From Flavivirga amylovorans (GTDB lineage Bacteria > Bacteroidota > Bacteroidia > Flavobacteriales > Flavobacteriaceae): 64,000 nt of DNA. The notes beneath the pieces were generated by a model, which saw only the letters and a list, made by a program, of their open reading frames with translations, did no database searches and was not told where the DNA came from. This document shows positions 9,647-17,470 of this stretch, piece by piece (position 1 is the stretch's first letter; each line of letters opens with the position of its first letter). The stretch is taken from assembly GCF_030540875.1 (NCBI RefSeq), contig NZ_JAUOEM010000004.1:383533-447532 (forward strand), given 5' to 3'. The position numbers and the translations under genes are program-made.

Positions 9647-10351
9647 TTAAAGTAGATCAATTTCTTCGTTCACTTTTAAGTTGAAACGTCTTCTAAACAA
9701 ATAAACGCCCAAATATAGAAAAGGTGTATCACAAGCTGCAACAAAAACCTTAAATAAAAACCCACTAATTAATAAACCTTTAAAATTCGACCAGTCGATA
9801 ATACCAAAAGAGCATAATAAGGTTACTATAGTAAACGTATCTACAAATTGAGAAAACCAAGTAGAAAAATTATTTCGTAGCCAAAGGTGTTTGCCTTTAG
9901 TGAGTCGTTTCCAAAAATGGTAAATTTGAATGTCTACAAATTGTGCAAATAAATAGGTGAGCATACTTGCAAACACAGCAATAATAGAATTACCAAAAAC
10001 CGTATTAAACATATCGTCTTTAACGTAAGACCAGCTTGTGGCAGGAACGCTGTCTGCAACCAATATTATTAAAAGTGAAAAAAGTGAAGCGAAAATACCT
10101 GTTACTACAACATCATTAGCACGCTTTTTACCATAAATTTCACTAATTAAATCGGTGATTAAAAAAGTGATAGGGTAGGGTAAAATACCAACAGAGATTT
10201 CAAAAAGCTTGCTTCCGAAAATTTCAATGTCTAATGGGTACCAATAAAAAAACTTCTGAAAAATGAGATTTGATACCACCAAGGATGTTATAAATAAAGC
10301 ACCAAGAAGTATGTAGATACGCTGAGCAGCAAGTTTGTCTTTTAGTGTCAT
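9647..10351 (-). CDS. queuosine precursor transporter (YhhQ/VUT family)
   Basis: 234 aa with about six transmembrane helices. The pattern LPYPITFLITDLISEIYGKKRA early in the protein, and the later FAQFVDIQIYHFWKRLT and NNFSTWFSQFVDT, are hallmarks of the DUF165/YhhQ family, which imports queuosine precursors (preQ0/preQ1) in enterobacteria. The inner-membrane uptake role here is inferred from the family. No queuosine biosynthesis gene is adjacent. Confidence 0.88.
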   Translation of the reverse strand: MTLKDKLAAQRIYILLGALFITSLVVSNLIFQKFFYWYPLDIEIFGSKLFEISVGILPYPITFLITDLISEIYGKKRANDVVVTGIFASLFSLLIILVADSVPATSWSYVKDDMFNTVFGNSIIAVFASMLTYLFAQFVDIQIYHFWKRLTKGKHLWLRNNFSTWFSQFVDTFTIVTLLCSFGIIDWSNFKGLLISGFLFKVFVAACDTPFLYLGVYLFRRRFNLKVNEEIDLL

Positions 10352-10388
10352 ACAATTTGTTAATAAAAGGGTTATGTCGGTTCGAGTG

Positions 10389-10415
10389 TCTCGCCTAAGC
10401 GAGATGTATCGAGAA
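10389..10415. repeat. REP-like palindrome at the 3' end of the GIY-YIG gene
   Basis: TCTCGC-CTAA-GCGAGA forms a perfect 6-bp hairpin (10389-10404), followed by TATCGAGAA (10407-10415). The latter is the exact inverse of TTCTCGATA at 10730-10738 on the other side of the nuclease gene. It abuts the GIY-YIG stop codon directly. Confidence 0.65.
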
Positions 10416-10712
10416 CTAATTCTTACTAAATTTCTTTTTGGCTAAGTTAGGAAGCTTTTCAAACTCGTTTTTAATTAAAGCCTCTTTTTTAACTCGGGAC
10501 CACTTTTTAATTTGCTTTTCAGTTTGTATTGCTAAATCAACATTTGTGAACTTGGCATAAAATTCTAAATTTATTGGTCGGCGTTTATAAGTGTAACTAT
10601 CCATGTGTTTTCCGGATTTATGTTCTACAATACGTTTAGTTAAATTAGATGTTATACCCGTATAATAACTTTTGTCGGAACATTTTAAAATATAAACATA
10701 ATAAATTTTCAT
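10416..10712 (-). CDS. small GIY-YIG nuclease (UPF0213-like)
   Basis: 98 aa. Contains YYVYILKCSDKSYYTGITSN, giving the GIY-YIG motif as YVY...YTG, then the RIVEHKSGKH block, and a basic C-terminus. These one-domain proteins are common in Bacteroidota; their cellular role is not established. The gene is bounded on both sides by palindromic repeats (10389-10415 and 10730-10838), an arrangement that resembles REP elements with an associated nuclease. Confidence 0.88.
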   Translation of the reverse strand: MKIYYVYILKCSDKSYYTGITSNLTKRIVEHKSGKHMDSYTYKRRPINLEFYAKFTNVDLAIQTEKQIKKWSRVKKEALIKNEFEKLPNLAKKKFSKN

Positions 10713-10729
10713 ATTTATAGAAGTAAAGC

Positions 10730-10838
10730 TTCTCGATACAATTTTTCTTCATTTAGTTTCGAAAAATTACTCGAAGTGACATGCTAACTCTATTCATGTC
10801 TGTTCGAGTATTTCGATTTTTTGAAGTACTTCGAGACA
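10730..10838. repeat. cluster of REP-like palindromes upstream of the GIY-YIG gene
   Basis: TTCTCGATA (10730-10738) is the inverse of the copy on the other side of the gene. A long imperfect hairpin pairs TACTCGAAGTGACATG (10768-10783) with CATGTCTGTTCGAGTA (10795-10810), 14 of 16 positions with an 11-nt loop. Further TTCGA-type units continue to about 10838. Confidence 0.65.
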
Positions 10839-10906
10839 ATTTGTGAATAAATCACCAAGGTAAATATAAACGATTAAAAATTGTTTTAGTTATTTTGCCA
10901 ATACTT

Positions 10907-12037
10907 ATGATAAAACCAACAACATTTCATATTGCTTTAGGCAGTAATAAGGGAGATAAACTTAAGAACCTGCAAAATGCTATTGATTTAATACATGTTA
11001 GAGCAGGCAATATAAAATTGATTTCCAAAGTATATAAATCGCCTGCTTTTGGATTTGAAAGTGATGATTTTTTTAATGCTTGTCTGGTTTTAGAAAGTCA
11101 CCTTGATCCTAAAAAATTACTACAGGTTTTATTGACTATTGAAAAGGACTTGGGGCGTACTAGGAAAGATTCTGAAGACTATGAAGCACGTGTTATTGAT
11201 TTAGATATTCTTTTTGCAGAAGATCGTATTATTGAAACTAAAACACTCCAAGTGCCACACCCAGAAATGGAAAAACGTAAGTTTGTATTATTACCACTTC
11301 ATAATATAGCGTCTAAAGTAAAACATCCAAAACTAGATAAGGAAGTGTCGGTTTTGTTAGAGGAGTGTGATGATGAAAGTGTTTTAGAACCTATTAATAT
11401 TTGGTTGAAAAATCCAAGAAAATCTTTTGATTTTTCTAAGTACAATTACATTGCTGTTGAAGGTAATATTGGTGCTGGTAAAACTAGTTTGGCAAATAAA
11501 ATAGCATATGATTTCAATGCGAAGCTTATTTTAGAACGTTTTGCCGATAACCCGTTTTTGCCTAAATTTTATGAAGACCCTACTCGTTATTCCTTTCCTT
11601 TGGAAATGTCTTTTTTAGCGGACCGTTATCAGCAAATATCAGACGATTTATCACAACTCGATTTGTTTAAAGATTTTATTGTGAGTGATTACGATGTCTT
11701 TAAATCACTCATTTTTTCGAAAATCACATTGCAGGAAGATGAGTTTAAGTTGTATAGGAAGTTATTTTACTTAATGTACAAAGAGATCGCAAAACCCGAT
11801 TTGTATGTCTATTTATATCAAAATACTGAACGTTTACAAGAGAATATTAAAAAGCGGGGACGTGATTACGAACAGAATATTGAAAACGACTATTTAGAAA
11901 AGATTAATGCAGGGTATTTAGATTTTTTAAAATCACAACCTGATTTTAATGTGAAAATCATTGATATTTCGAATAAGGATTTTGTTGATAATAGATTGGA
12001 TTACTTGTGGCTTTTGGGTGAGATTTGTGGGGAGTGA
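10907..12037 (+). CDS. folK: HPPK (FolK) fused to a deoxynucleoside kinase
   Basis: 376 aa from the ATG at 10907; an in-frame TTG at 10895 would add only four residues and lies in promoter-like sequence. Residues about 1-160 are 6-hydroxymethyl-7,8-dihydropterin pyrophosphokinase (HIALGSNKGDKLKNL, EARVIDLDILFAED, VPHPEMEKRKFVLLPL), a folate step. Residues about 175-376 are a deoxynucleoside kinase with P-loop EGNIGAGKTSLANKIA, FLADRYQQ and the lid RGRDYEQNIENDYL. Both activities are cytoplasmic. I know this fusion from other Bacteroidota. It couples folate and nucleotide salvage enzymes in one chain, with no obvious metabolic link between the two reactions. Confidence 0.92.
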   Translation: MIKPTTFHIALGSNKGDKLKNLQNAIDLIHVRAGNIKLISKVYKSPAFGFESDDFFNACLVLESHLDPKKLLQVLLTIEKDLGRTRKDSEDYEARVIDLDILFAEDRIIETKTLQVPHPEMEKRKFVLLPLHNIASKVKHPKLDKEVSVLLEECDDESVLEPINIWLKNPRKSFDFSKYNYIAVEGNIGAGKTSLANKIAYDFNAKLILERFADNPFLPKFYEDPTRYSFPLEMSFLADRYQQISDDLSQLDLFKDFIVSDYDVFKSLIFSKITLQEDEFKLYRKLFYLMYKEIAKPDLYVYLYQNTERLQENIKKRGRDYEQNIENDYLEKINAGYLDFLKSQPDFNVKIIDISNKDFVDNRLDYLWLLGEICGE

Positions 12038-12123
12038 TTTTTGGGGTTCCGTTTATCGTGTTTGTATATGGTTTATTGCACGGTTAAGTACCTAATTCAG
12101 CAAATAAAAACTGAATAGAAAAT

Positions 12124-12166
12124 CCGCTAGGACTTTCCTAAGTAGGCGGTAGGTTTTATTTTTTTG
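12124..12166 (+). terminator. probable terminator after folK
   Basis: CCGC-TAGGA pairs with TCCTA...GCGG through a small bulge, then a T-rich run. The T-run overlaps the 3' end of the convergent gene at 12156-12671. It is preceded by about 80 bp of non-coding sequence that looks like an intergenic repeat. Confidence 0.5.
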
Positions 12167-12671
12167 GGTATATTATGTGATTTCGGTCATACCAAACTAC
12201 ATAAAAAACTCCCTTATATAAAAATCCGACAGCACGTGCTTCGATTTTATATTGTAAGTCAAATTGGTAAAGTGTGGGAAGTTCATCTTCTGTCATTCCA
12301 CGATAGCTTGGTGCTAATACTTTAAGAAAATCAGAAGGGTTTAAATTGACTTTTTTGTCTAATAAATTAATAGAGTGAAATCTTAACGCTTTCGTCAAAC
12401 GCATTTTTTCATAAGTGAAACATGAAACTTTTTTTAAACCTTCTAAAAAGCCCAATAAATCTTCTCGGTCATTGGACTTAACATTAAAGCACAATTCTGT
12501 TTCGTTGAGAGACAAATAATCAAATGCGAAAATTGGCTTTAAATTTTTCACAGAATGAAAAGGGATGCCTTGCTCACCGACTTTATATTTGGACAATGAA
12601 TTTATTGCACTTTCGAGTTGATTTTTAGGATCTGGAATTTCAAATCCTTTTTTCCTACTCTTTTTAGCCAT
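12156..12671 (-). CDS. partner of Panacea antitoxin, putative toxin (family unassigned)
   Basis: 171 aa, basic N-terminus (MAKKSRKKGFEIPDPKNQ). I do not recognise a named family. The C-terminal part (LQYKIEARAVGFLYKG, then FYVVWYDRNHIIYP) has the hydrophobic-strand plus W-x-D-x-x-H layout often seen at the end of small RNase-like phage or toxin-antitoxin proteins. The ATG follows the stop of the upstream Panacea gene directly (TAA then ATG), so the two are one operon and presumably translationally coupled. Because Panacea antitoxins pair with many unrelated toxins, this partner is the best toxin candidate. That is inference from position only. Confidence 0.6.
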   Translation of the reverse strand: MAKKSRKKGFEIPDPKNQLESAINSLSKYKVGEQGIPFHSVKNLKPIFAFDYLSLNETELCFNVKSNDREDLLGFLEGLKKVSCFTYEKMRLTKALRFHSINLLDKKVNLNPSDFLKVLAPSYRGMTEDELPTLYQFDLQYKIEARAVGFLYKGVFYVVWYDRNHIIYPKK

Positions 12672-13160
12672 TTATGCAATCAATTGAGCAGAATAGAATT
12701 CTTTCATTCTATCTTTTGGGATAATATTTGTGCATCTTTCGTGAGGTGGAAAACCTTTTCTTGCTTCAATCCAAGGTTGCTCACTATGAGTTAACATTTC
12801 GAGCTCAAACGAACTTAAAGTCCCATACTTGTTTAATACTGAATAAATAAGTTCAATTTGGTCTTCAGTTAAATTATTTTCTTTAGCGACTTTCTCGATT
12901 CTTTCTTCTGAAGAGTCAAGCTCATCATTAATTACTTGAATATCATTATATCCAAATTTTTTTAAATCTTGATATAATTCAGGAACTACTGGTCCGTGAA
13001 CCCAAGCTTCAAAATTTTCGTCTATTAATTCAGAATCGAAATGAACTAAATGCCAAGCTTCTATGTAATAAACAAGTTTCTGTAATTTTTTCGGTGATAC
13101 AGTTACTCCTTTACTATTAACATAGTCAGTTATTATATGTCCTAATGCTGTCGCTTTCAT
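12672..13160 (-). CDS. Panacea (SocA-like, DUF4065) antitoxin
   Basis: 162 aa. The DUF4065 pattern is clear: KKLQKLVYYIEAWHLVHF, then ENFEAWVHGPVVPELYQDL. Panacea proteins are promiscuous antitoxin domains that neutralise varied toxins; the founder SocA also works as a proteolytic adaptor. First gene of a two-gene operon with the protein at 12156-12671, in the order antitoxin then putative toxin. It sits between housekeeping genes, as mobile toxin-antitoxin cassettes often do. Confidence 0.85.
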   Translation of the reverse strand: MKATALGHIITDYVNSKGVTVSPKKLQKLVYYIEAWHLVHFDSELIDENFEAWVHGPVVPELYQDLKKFGYNDIQVINDELDSSEERIEKVAKENNLTEDQIELIYSVLNKYGTLSSFELEMLTHSEQPWIEARKGFPPHERCTNIIPKDRMKEFYSAQLIA

Positions 13161-13356
13161 TTTGCAAAAGTAATGAATATTAAAATCTTAACCTAAAATT
13201 ATTCTATTAGTAATGTTTTTCCAGCTTACTGCCAATTTTAAGATATAATTCCGTTTTAATGAATTAAATTGATTGATAGGCGAAGTTATAACTTTGTAAG
13301 CTTAGAACCAAATAAAATTGTAAACAAAAAGCTACAAATTAAAATCTGTTAAGTGC

Positions 13357-13785
13357 CTACATTCCCAACAAAGGTAGGTGCTTCACTTTATGATATATTA
13401 AAGCTACAGCAATACAATTTTTTAATGGCTCTTTAGGAAGTTCTTTATGTAGTTGTAAAATGATGGCTCTTTTGCCTTCAAAATCTAGTGTGTTTTTATA
13501 AACGGTTCTGAATGTAGAGACCAACCTGCTAGTACATTGGAAATACATAGCATATTGATCGGGGTTTTTAGAGCTCCAATTTATTCTAATGGTGCTCCCT
13601 TTTTTGGTTAAATAACTTGGTTCTCCCCATTTAAGCGTTTCTTCCAGATGGGTTACTCCTTCTATGTCATTTGCAGTTTCAACAATCAATTCCCGAAGGT
13701 TTGTCATTTTCTTTCTAACGGAATCAGGGTAATTATTGAAAATTGATTCAACTCTAGGATCTGTTTTTACTTCTAAATGTGTCAT
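13357..13785 (-). CDS. DUF1801 domain protein
   Basis: 142 aa, soluble. The pattern TLKWGEPSYLTKKGSTIRINW is typical of DUF1801 (YdhG-like) proteins. Function is unknown; structurally characterised relatives have an alpha/beta fold without clear catalytic residues. Monocistronic. Confidence 0.8.
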   Translation of the reverse strand: MTHLEVKTDPRVESIFNNYPDSVRKKMTNLRELIVETANDIEGVTHLEETLKWGEPSYLTKKGSTIRINWSSKNPDQYAMYFQCTSRLVSTFRTVYKNTLDFEGKRAIILQLHKELPKEPLKNCIAVALIYHKVKHLPLLGM

Positions 13786-13934
13786 TCAGTTTTAGTTTCG
13801 AAAATATACGATACCCTAATAGGTACATTGATAAACGAAGTTATGATTTTCAAGTTTTTCAATCAAGTTAAATCATGACTAAATACCATATTGCAAGCCG
13901 TTTAAACCAGAAAATTTGTATTTAAGCGAATTTT

Positions 13935-13967
13935 TTTGAGGCTATAGAAGGTTAGTATATACATTTG
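13935..13967 (+). promoter_or_regulatory. Bacteroidota-type promoter for the 14009 operon
   Basis: TTTG (13935-13938), 21-bp spacer, TACATTTG (13960-13967), fitting TTTG-N17-23-TAnnTTTG. The expected start site is about 35 bp upstream of the ATG at 14009. Confidence 0.6.
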
Positions 13968-14008
13968 ACGGCACCCTCATTTACTTTGTTAAACTTAATT
14001 TATAATTT

Positions 14009-14887
14009 ATGAAAACTCTTTTCATATGGTCAGCTCTTATATTTTTAACGGTTTGTAATACGTATTCTCAAGAAAAGCACTACGAATTTAACAGGCTCAA
14101 CACTAGAAAACAAACGTTAAAAGGGCAATCTACTTCAGAAATTTATGACGTCTCTTATATAAAAACTGAGGGATCATTAAATCCAGAATACACTAAATTA
14201 AAAAGTGAGTTAGAGAAGGTCATGGCCGATAGTATTTCTAAAGCGGCAGATTATTATAAGACGCTTGATAGATTTAATGATATATCGACTATTAAAAGTA
14301 AAGTTGTTGCTTTTAATAGCTCAAGTAAATCTTTCAGAAATAAAGTAACGCTTTTAAAAGAAGCACAAATTCTAGCTTCAAAACATCATATTAAAGATCT
14401 TTTTTATTCCGATAGCTACATAAATAAAGAAATGAAGGCTGGTTTTTTACTTCTTAGTTTAAATCCTGAGAATATGAAAGCACATTTAAACAAGGTTTTA
14501 TTGAAATTAGATAATAAAATTAAAGTTCCAGAAAAACCTACTTATGAATCAATTGCAACTTTAAGAGAGACATTATCCAATACTAAGAAAATAAAAGATA
14601 TTAAAAACCTAAAAAATAAAAAGGGTTATACGTTACAAAATAACATAGTGCCTCCCGAAGAGATAACAGGAGATTTCTCGGTTGTAGGTGAGTATTTTGT
14701 ATTAAGTAAGCCAACCAATAGGTTTTTGAAAGATCAATTAATATCAAAAAAAACGGTTTTAAATTTACGTATAGCTAAAGAGAAATTATACACTAAAGAA
14801 GAGCGCGTATTAATTCAAAATAAGCGAACTAAAGAAATGTATTTGGTAGATAATAATTTTTTAAACGGCTTTTCTGTTAAAAGTTAA
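14009..14887 (+). CDS. secreted hypothetical protein
   Basis: 292 aa with a clear signal peptide (MKTLFIWSALIFLTVCNTYSQ). The rest is Lys/Ser-rich, predicted mostly helical, with no cysteine pattern and no recognised domain. It is followed after 51 bp by the secreted beta-helix protein at 14939 in the same direction, so the pair is probably one operon under the promoter at 13935-13967. No T9SS tail is visible. Function unknown. Confidence 0.75.
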   Translation: MKTLFIWSALIFLTVCNTYSQEKHYEFNRLNTRKQTLKGQSTSEIYDVSYIKTEGSLNPEYTKLKSELEKVMADSISKAADYYKTLDRFNDISTIKSKVVAFNSSSKSFRNKVTLLKEAQILASKHHIKDLFYSDSYINKEMKAGFLLLSLNPENMKAHLNKVLLKLDNKIKVPEKPTYESIATLRETLSNTKKIKDIKNLKNKKGYTLQNNIVPPEEITGDFSVVGEYFVLSKPTNRFLKDQLISKKTVLNLRIAKEKLYTKEERVLIQNKRTKEMYLVDNNFLNGFSVKS

Positions 14888-14938
14888 GAAGGTTCTATGA
14901 AGTCTAATAAAGAACTATTTTAATAAAAAACATGTATC

Positions 14939-16258
14939 ATGAAAAATTTTACTAAAATAATATGGTTGCTAATAGTTGTTTCTGTAAGTGTTAGTGCGCA
15001 ACAAGAAAGAGGTATCATAGGAACTAATAATTGGTTTAATACCTGGGCAGAATTTAAGCCCAATACAGTAGATTACGGAGAAAGTACTCATACATTGACT
15101 GGCAATATAACAGAAGATACAACACTTTATAAAAAACACACTTATTTGTTGTTAGGAAATGTTTTTGTTACAAATAATGCCATTCTTAGTATAGAACCAG
15201 GAACAGTGATTATGGGAGATTCCAAATCTAAAGCAACGCTTACTATTACTGTAGGAGCTGCTATAATAGCCGAAGGGACTTTAACCGATCCTATTGTTTT
15301 TACTTCAAATGAAACCACAAAAAAGGCAGGAGATTGGGGAGGTGTAATAATACTTGGAGATGGGCATACTAACAAATTAGAGAAAAGTTCTGGAACTTCT
15401 TTTTATGCAGACATTGAACCCTCAAATTATCAACACACAAATTTTGGAGGAAAGGGACTAAAAGACAACTCTGGATTTATATCATATGTAAGAGTGGAAT
15501 ATGCAGGAGCAAAAACGAAAAGGTCTCATGCTTCCAATGCTTTATTGTTAGGTGGTGTCGGGGCGAAAACTACAATAAATAATGTCATGGTAAGCTATTC
15601 TGCGGGCAACTCCTTTAACGTTATTGGAGGAGAGGTTAACTTGGATAAAATGGTTTCATATAAATCTAATGGGAATGATTATAATTTTAGCTATGGGGCA
15701 GTATGTCATATAAATAACTCATTGGCTGTTCGATCACCTTATATATCATCCGGTGAATCTAGATGTATTAATGCAGTCTCTTACAATAGTGTTAAAGAAG
15801 TCGATTTTACTAAAGAAGAAACAGAGGTAATAGCAAACAACATGACACTTTTAACGGATACTAAAAACTTAGATTATGAAGTTGAAGTAGGCTTGATAAA
15901 GGAATCTATATATATAGGAGAAAACACAAATTTTAAAATTAACAGAAGTGTCATATCTGGTTTTAGTAAAGCAGTAATACTTGATGAAAATATCAAAATT
16001 AACGAGGCCAGTTTGACAAGGATACAAATTGAAAATACCTATTTTAATAATTGTAAAGGAACAGTTTTTTTTAATTTTAACGATAACAATGAAGATTTAG
16101 AAAGCTGGTACAAAAACCCTTCTTTTTTTAATACCTACTCTAAGGCTAATCCTTCCGAATTATTTGTTGATTTAAACAATGGTAAAAGGCCAGATTATAG
16201 ATTGCTTAAAAACAAAATAATAGCCATGAGTAATGGTTCAAAAATAACTAATAATTAA
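14939..16258 (+). CDS. secreted right-handed beta-helix protein
   Basis: 439 aa. Signal peptide (MKNFTKIIWLLIVVSVSVSA), then repeated short beta-strand units such as LSIEPGTVIMGDSKSKATL, GTLTDPIVFTS, GDWGGVIILGDG and NNVMVSYSAGNSF. This layout, with GDWGGVIILG following a 'from outside, reserve of the potential' coil, is common in Bacteroidota surface proteins with a parallel beta-helix. No lyase catalytic residues and no T9SS C-terminal domain were recognised, so an adhesive or structural role is as likely as an enzymatic one. Probably co-transcribed with the gene at 14009. Confidence 0.72.
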   Translation: MKNFTKIIWLLIVVSVSVSAQQERGIIGTNNWFNTWAEFKPNTVDYGESTHTLTGNITEDTTLYKKHTYLLLGNVFVTNNAILSIEPGTVIMGDSKSKATLTITVGAAIIAEGTLTDPIVFTSNETTKKAGDWGGVIILGDGHTNKLEKSSGTSFYADIEPSNYQHTNFGGKGLKDNSGFISYVRVEYAGAKTKRSHASNALLLGGVGAKTTINNVMVSYSAGNSFNVIGGEVNLDKMVSYKSNGNDYNFSYGAVCHINNSLAVRSPYISSGESRCINAVSYNSVKEVDFTKEETEVIANNMTLLTDTKNLDYEVEVGLIKESIYIGENTNFKINRSVISGFSKAVILDENIKINEASLTRIQIENTYFNNCKGTVFFNFNDNNEDLESWYKNPSFFNTYSKANPSELFVDLNNGKRPDYRLLKNKIIAMSNGSKITNN

Positions 16259-16377
16259 TCGTTGAAAATCCTTGTGTGAATTATTAGTTAAATATGATAG
16301 AAACGAATTATAAGGGGTATCATTTTATGTTCATTTGGTGTTAAACATAAATTTTTAGATTTTAGCTCCATAGTGTT

Positions 16378-16911
16378 CTATGAGTTATTCAACTTAGAGA
16401 ACACATCCCAAACCACAACGCCACAACTTACAGAAATATTTAATGAGTGTTTAGTCCCAAACTGTGGAATCTCAATAACAGTATCGCTAGCACTAACCAC
16501 ATTTTGAGCAACCCCTTTTACTTCATTGCCAAAAACTAAAGCGTAAGTCGTGTTAGTTTCAGGTTTAAAATCATTTAACATGGTAGCGTTTTCAGCTTGT
16601 TCAATAGCACACACCTTTATACTTTCAGCCTGCAACATTTCAACTAATTGCATGGTATCTTTAATATATTCCCAATCTACAGTATCCGTGCTTCCTAAAG
16701 CGGTTTTATGAATGTCTTTATGAGGAGGCTTAGCTGTGATGCCACAGAGATAGATTTTTTCAATTAAAAAAGCATCACTCGTTCTAAAAACGGAGCCAAT
16801 ATTATTAAGACTTCTAATGTTGTCTAAAACAATAATAATCGGTGTTTTTTTTACCGATTTAAAATCATTGACACTCAATCGGTCTAATTCACTATTTTTT
16901 AGTTTGCGCAT
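16378..16911 (-). CDS. TrmH/SpoU-family RNA 2'-O-methyltransferase
   Basis: 177 aa, the size of a catalytic domain alone. All three SPOUT motifs are present: motif 1 around NIRSLNNIGSVFRTSDAF, motif 2 YALVFGNEVKGV, and motif 3 IEIPQFGTKHSLNISVSCG. It uses S-adenosylmethionine bound in a trefoil knot to methylate a ribose in tRNA or rRNA; the target is not predictable. Monocistronic, on the strand opposite to mutS. Confidence 0.9.
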   Translation of the reverse strand: MRKLKNSELDRLSVNDFKSVKKTPIIIVLDNIRSLNNIGSVFRTSDAFLIEKIYLCGITAKPPHKDIHKTALGSTDTVDWEYIKDTMQLVEMLQAESIKVCAIEQAENATMLNDFKPETNTTYALVFGNEVKGVAQNVVSASDTVIEIPQFGTKHSLNISVSCGVVVWDVFSKLNNS

Positions 16912-17470
16912 TAAAAATTGTTTTCTTTCATTTCTGTCTTTCGACTATCGCTCAAGATAAATTTCGGTGGAAATCTTATTGTTTATGTCATTGCGAGGAC
17001 GAAGGACGTGGCAATCTGTTAAATTAAAAGATTCTTCCTTAGCTTCTCTATGCATCTTCAGACAAAATATATTTTGTTTTCGATAATGTTCATAATGAAC
17101 TCATCTCGACTTTTTCTATTTCCTAAAAAATGGCTGAAATTCGCCCATATTTTGTTACTTTTTTTATGCTTAGCACTGCTATGCCTTGCAAAAAATGCCT
17201 CATCTGAACAAATTTCATCTCATTCCTGCCCGTCCGGCAGGCGGGTTCGGTTAAAAACAAAAAGTCAAGATGAGTTCAATGACAATTACATTTTTGACTT
17301 AATCATTGTTAAAATCTTATCATAATTGTAGATAACTTCTATTATCTGAATTTCAAATAAAATCAAAATAATACTACATTAGCAATCTTACAATATCTGC
17401 AAAAATAACATTTAAAAACCACTTTGCTATTGGTAGATTTCTGTCTTCACGGAAATAAAAAAAAGATTAA
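16912..17470. other. 559-bp gene-free region containing repeats
   Basis: Holds a GTCATTGCGAGGACG-type intergenic repeat near 16988, the inverted-repeat element at 17096-17278, and about 190 bp of AT-rich sequence before mutS. The open frame at 17050-17325 lies within the element and is not supported as a gene. Confidence 0.6.
17096..17278. repeat. MITE-like inverted-repeat element, copy A
   Basis: 183 bp bounded by TGAACTCATCTCGACTTTT (17096-17114) and its inverse AAAAGTCAAGATGAGTTCA (17260-17278), 18 of 19 positions matching. Interior blocks (CTAAAAAATGGCTG, CTGCTATGC) are shared in the same order with the reverse complement of copy B at 54769-54932. A GC-rich palindrome (CCTGCCCGTCCGGCAGGCGGG region, about 17225-17245) sits inside and is absent from copy B. 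Confidence 0.75.

Noticed and set aside
17050-17325. Open frame of 91 codons between the methyltransferase and mutS
   Set aside because: It lies within the inverted-repeat element, and the corresponding frame in the other copy is short and different. It is a by-product of the repeat.
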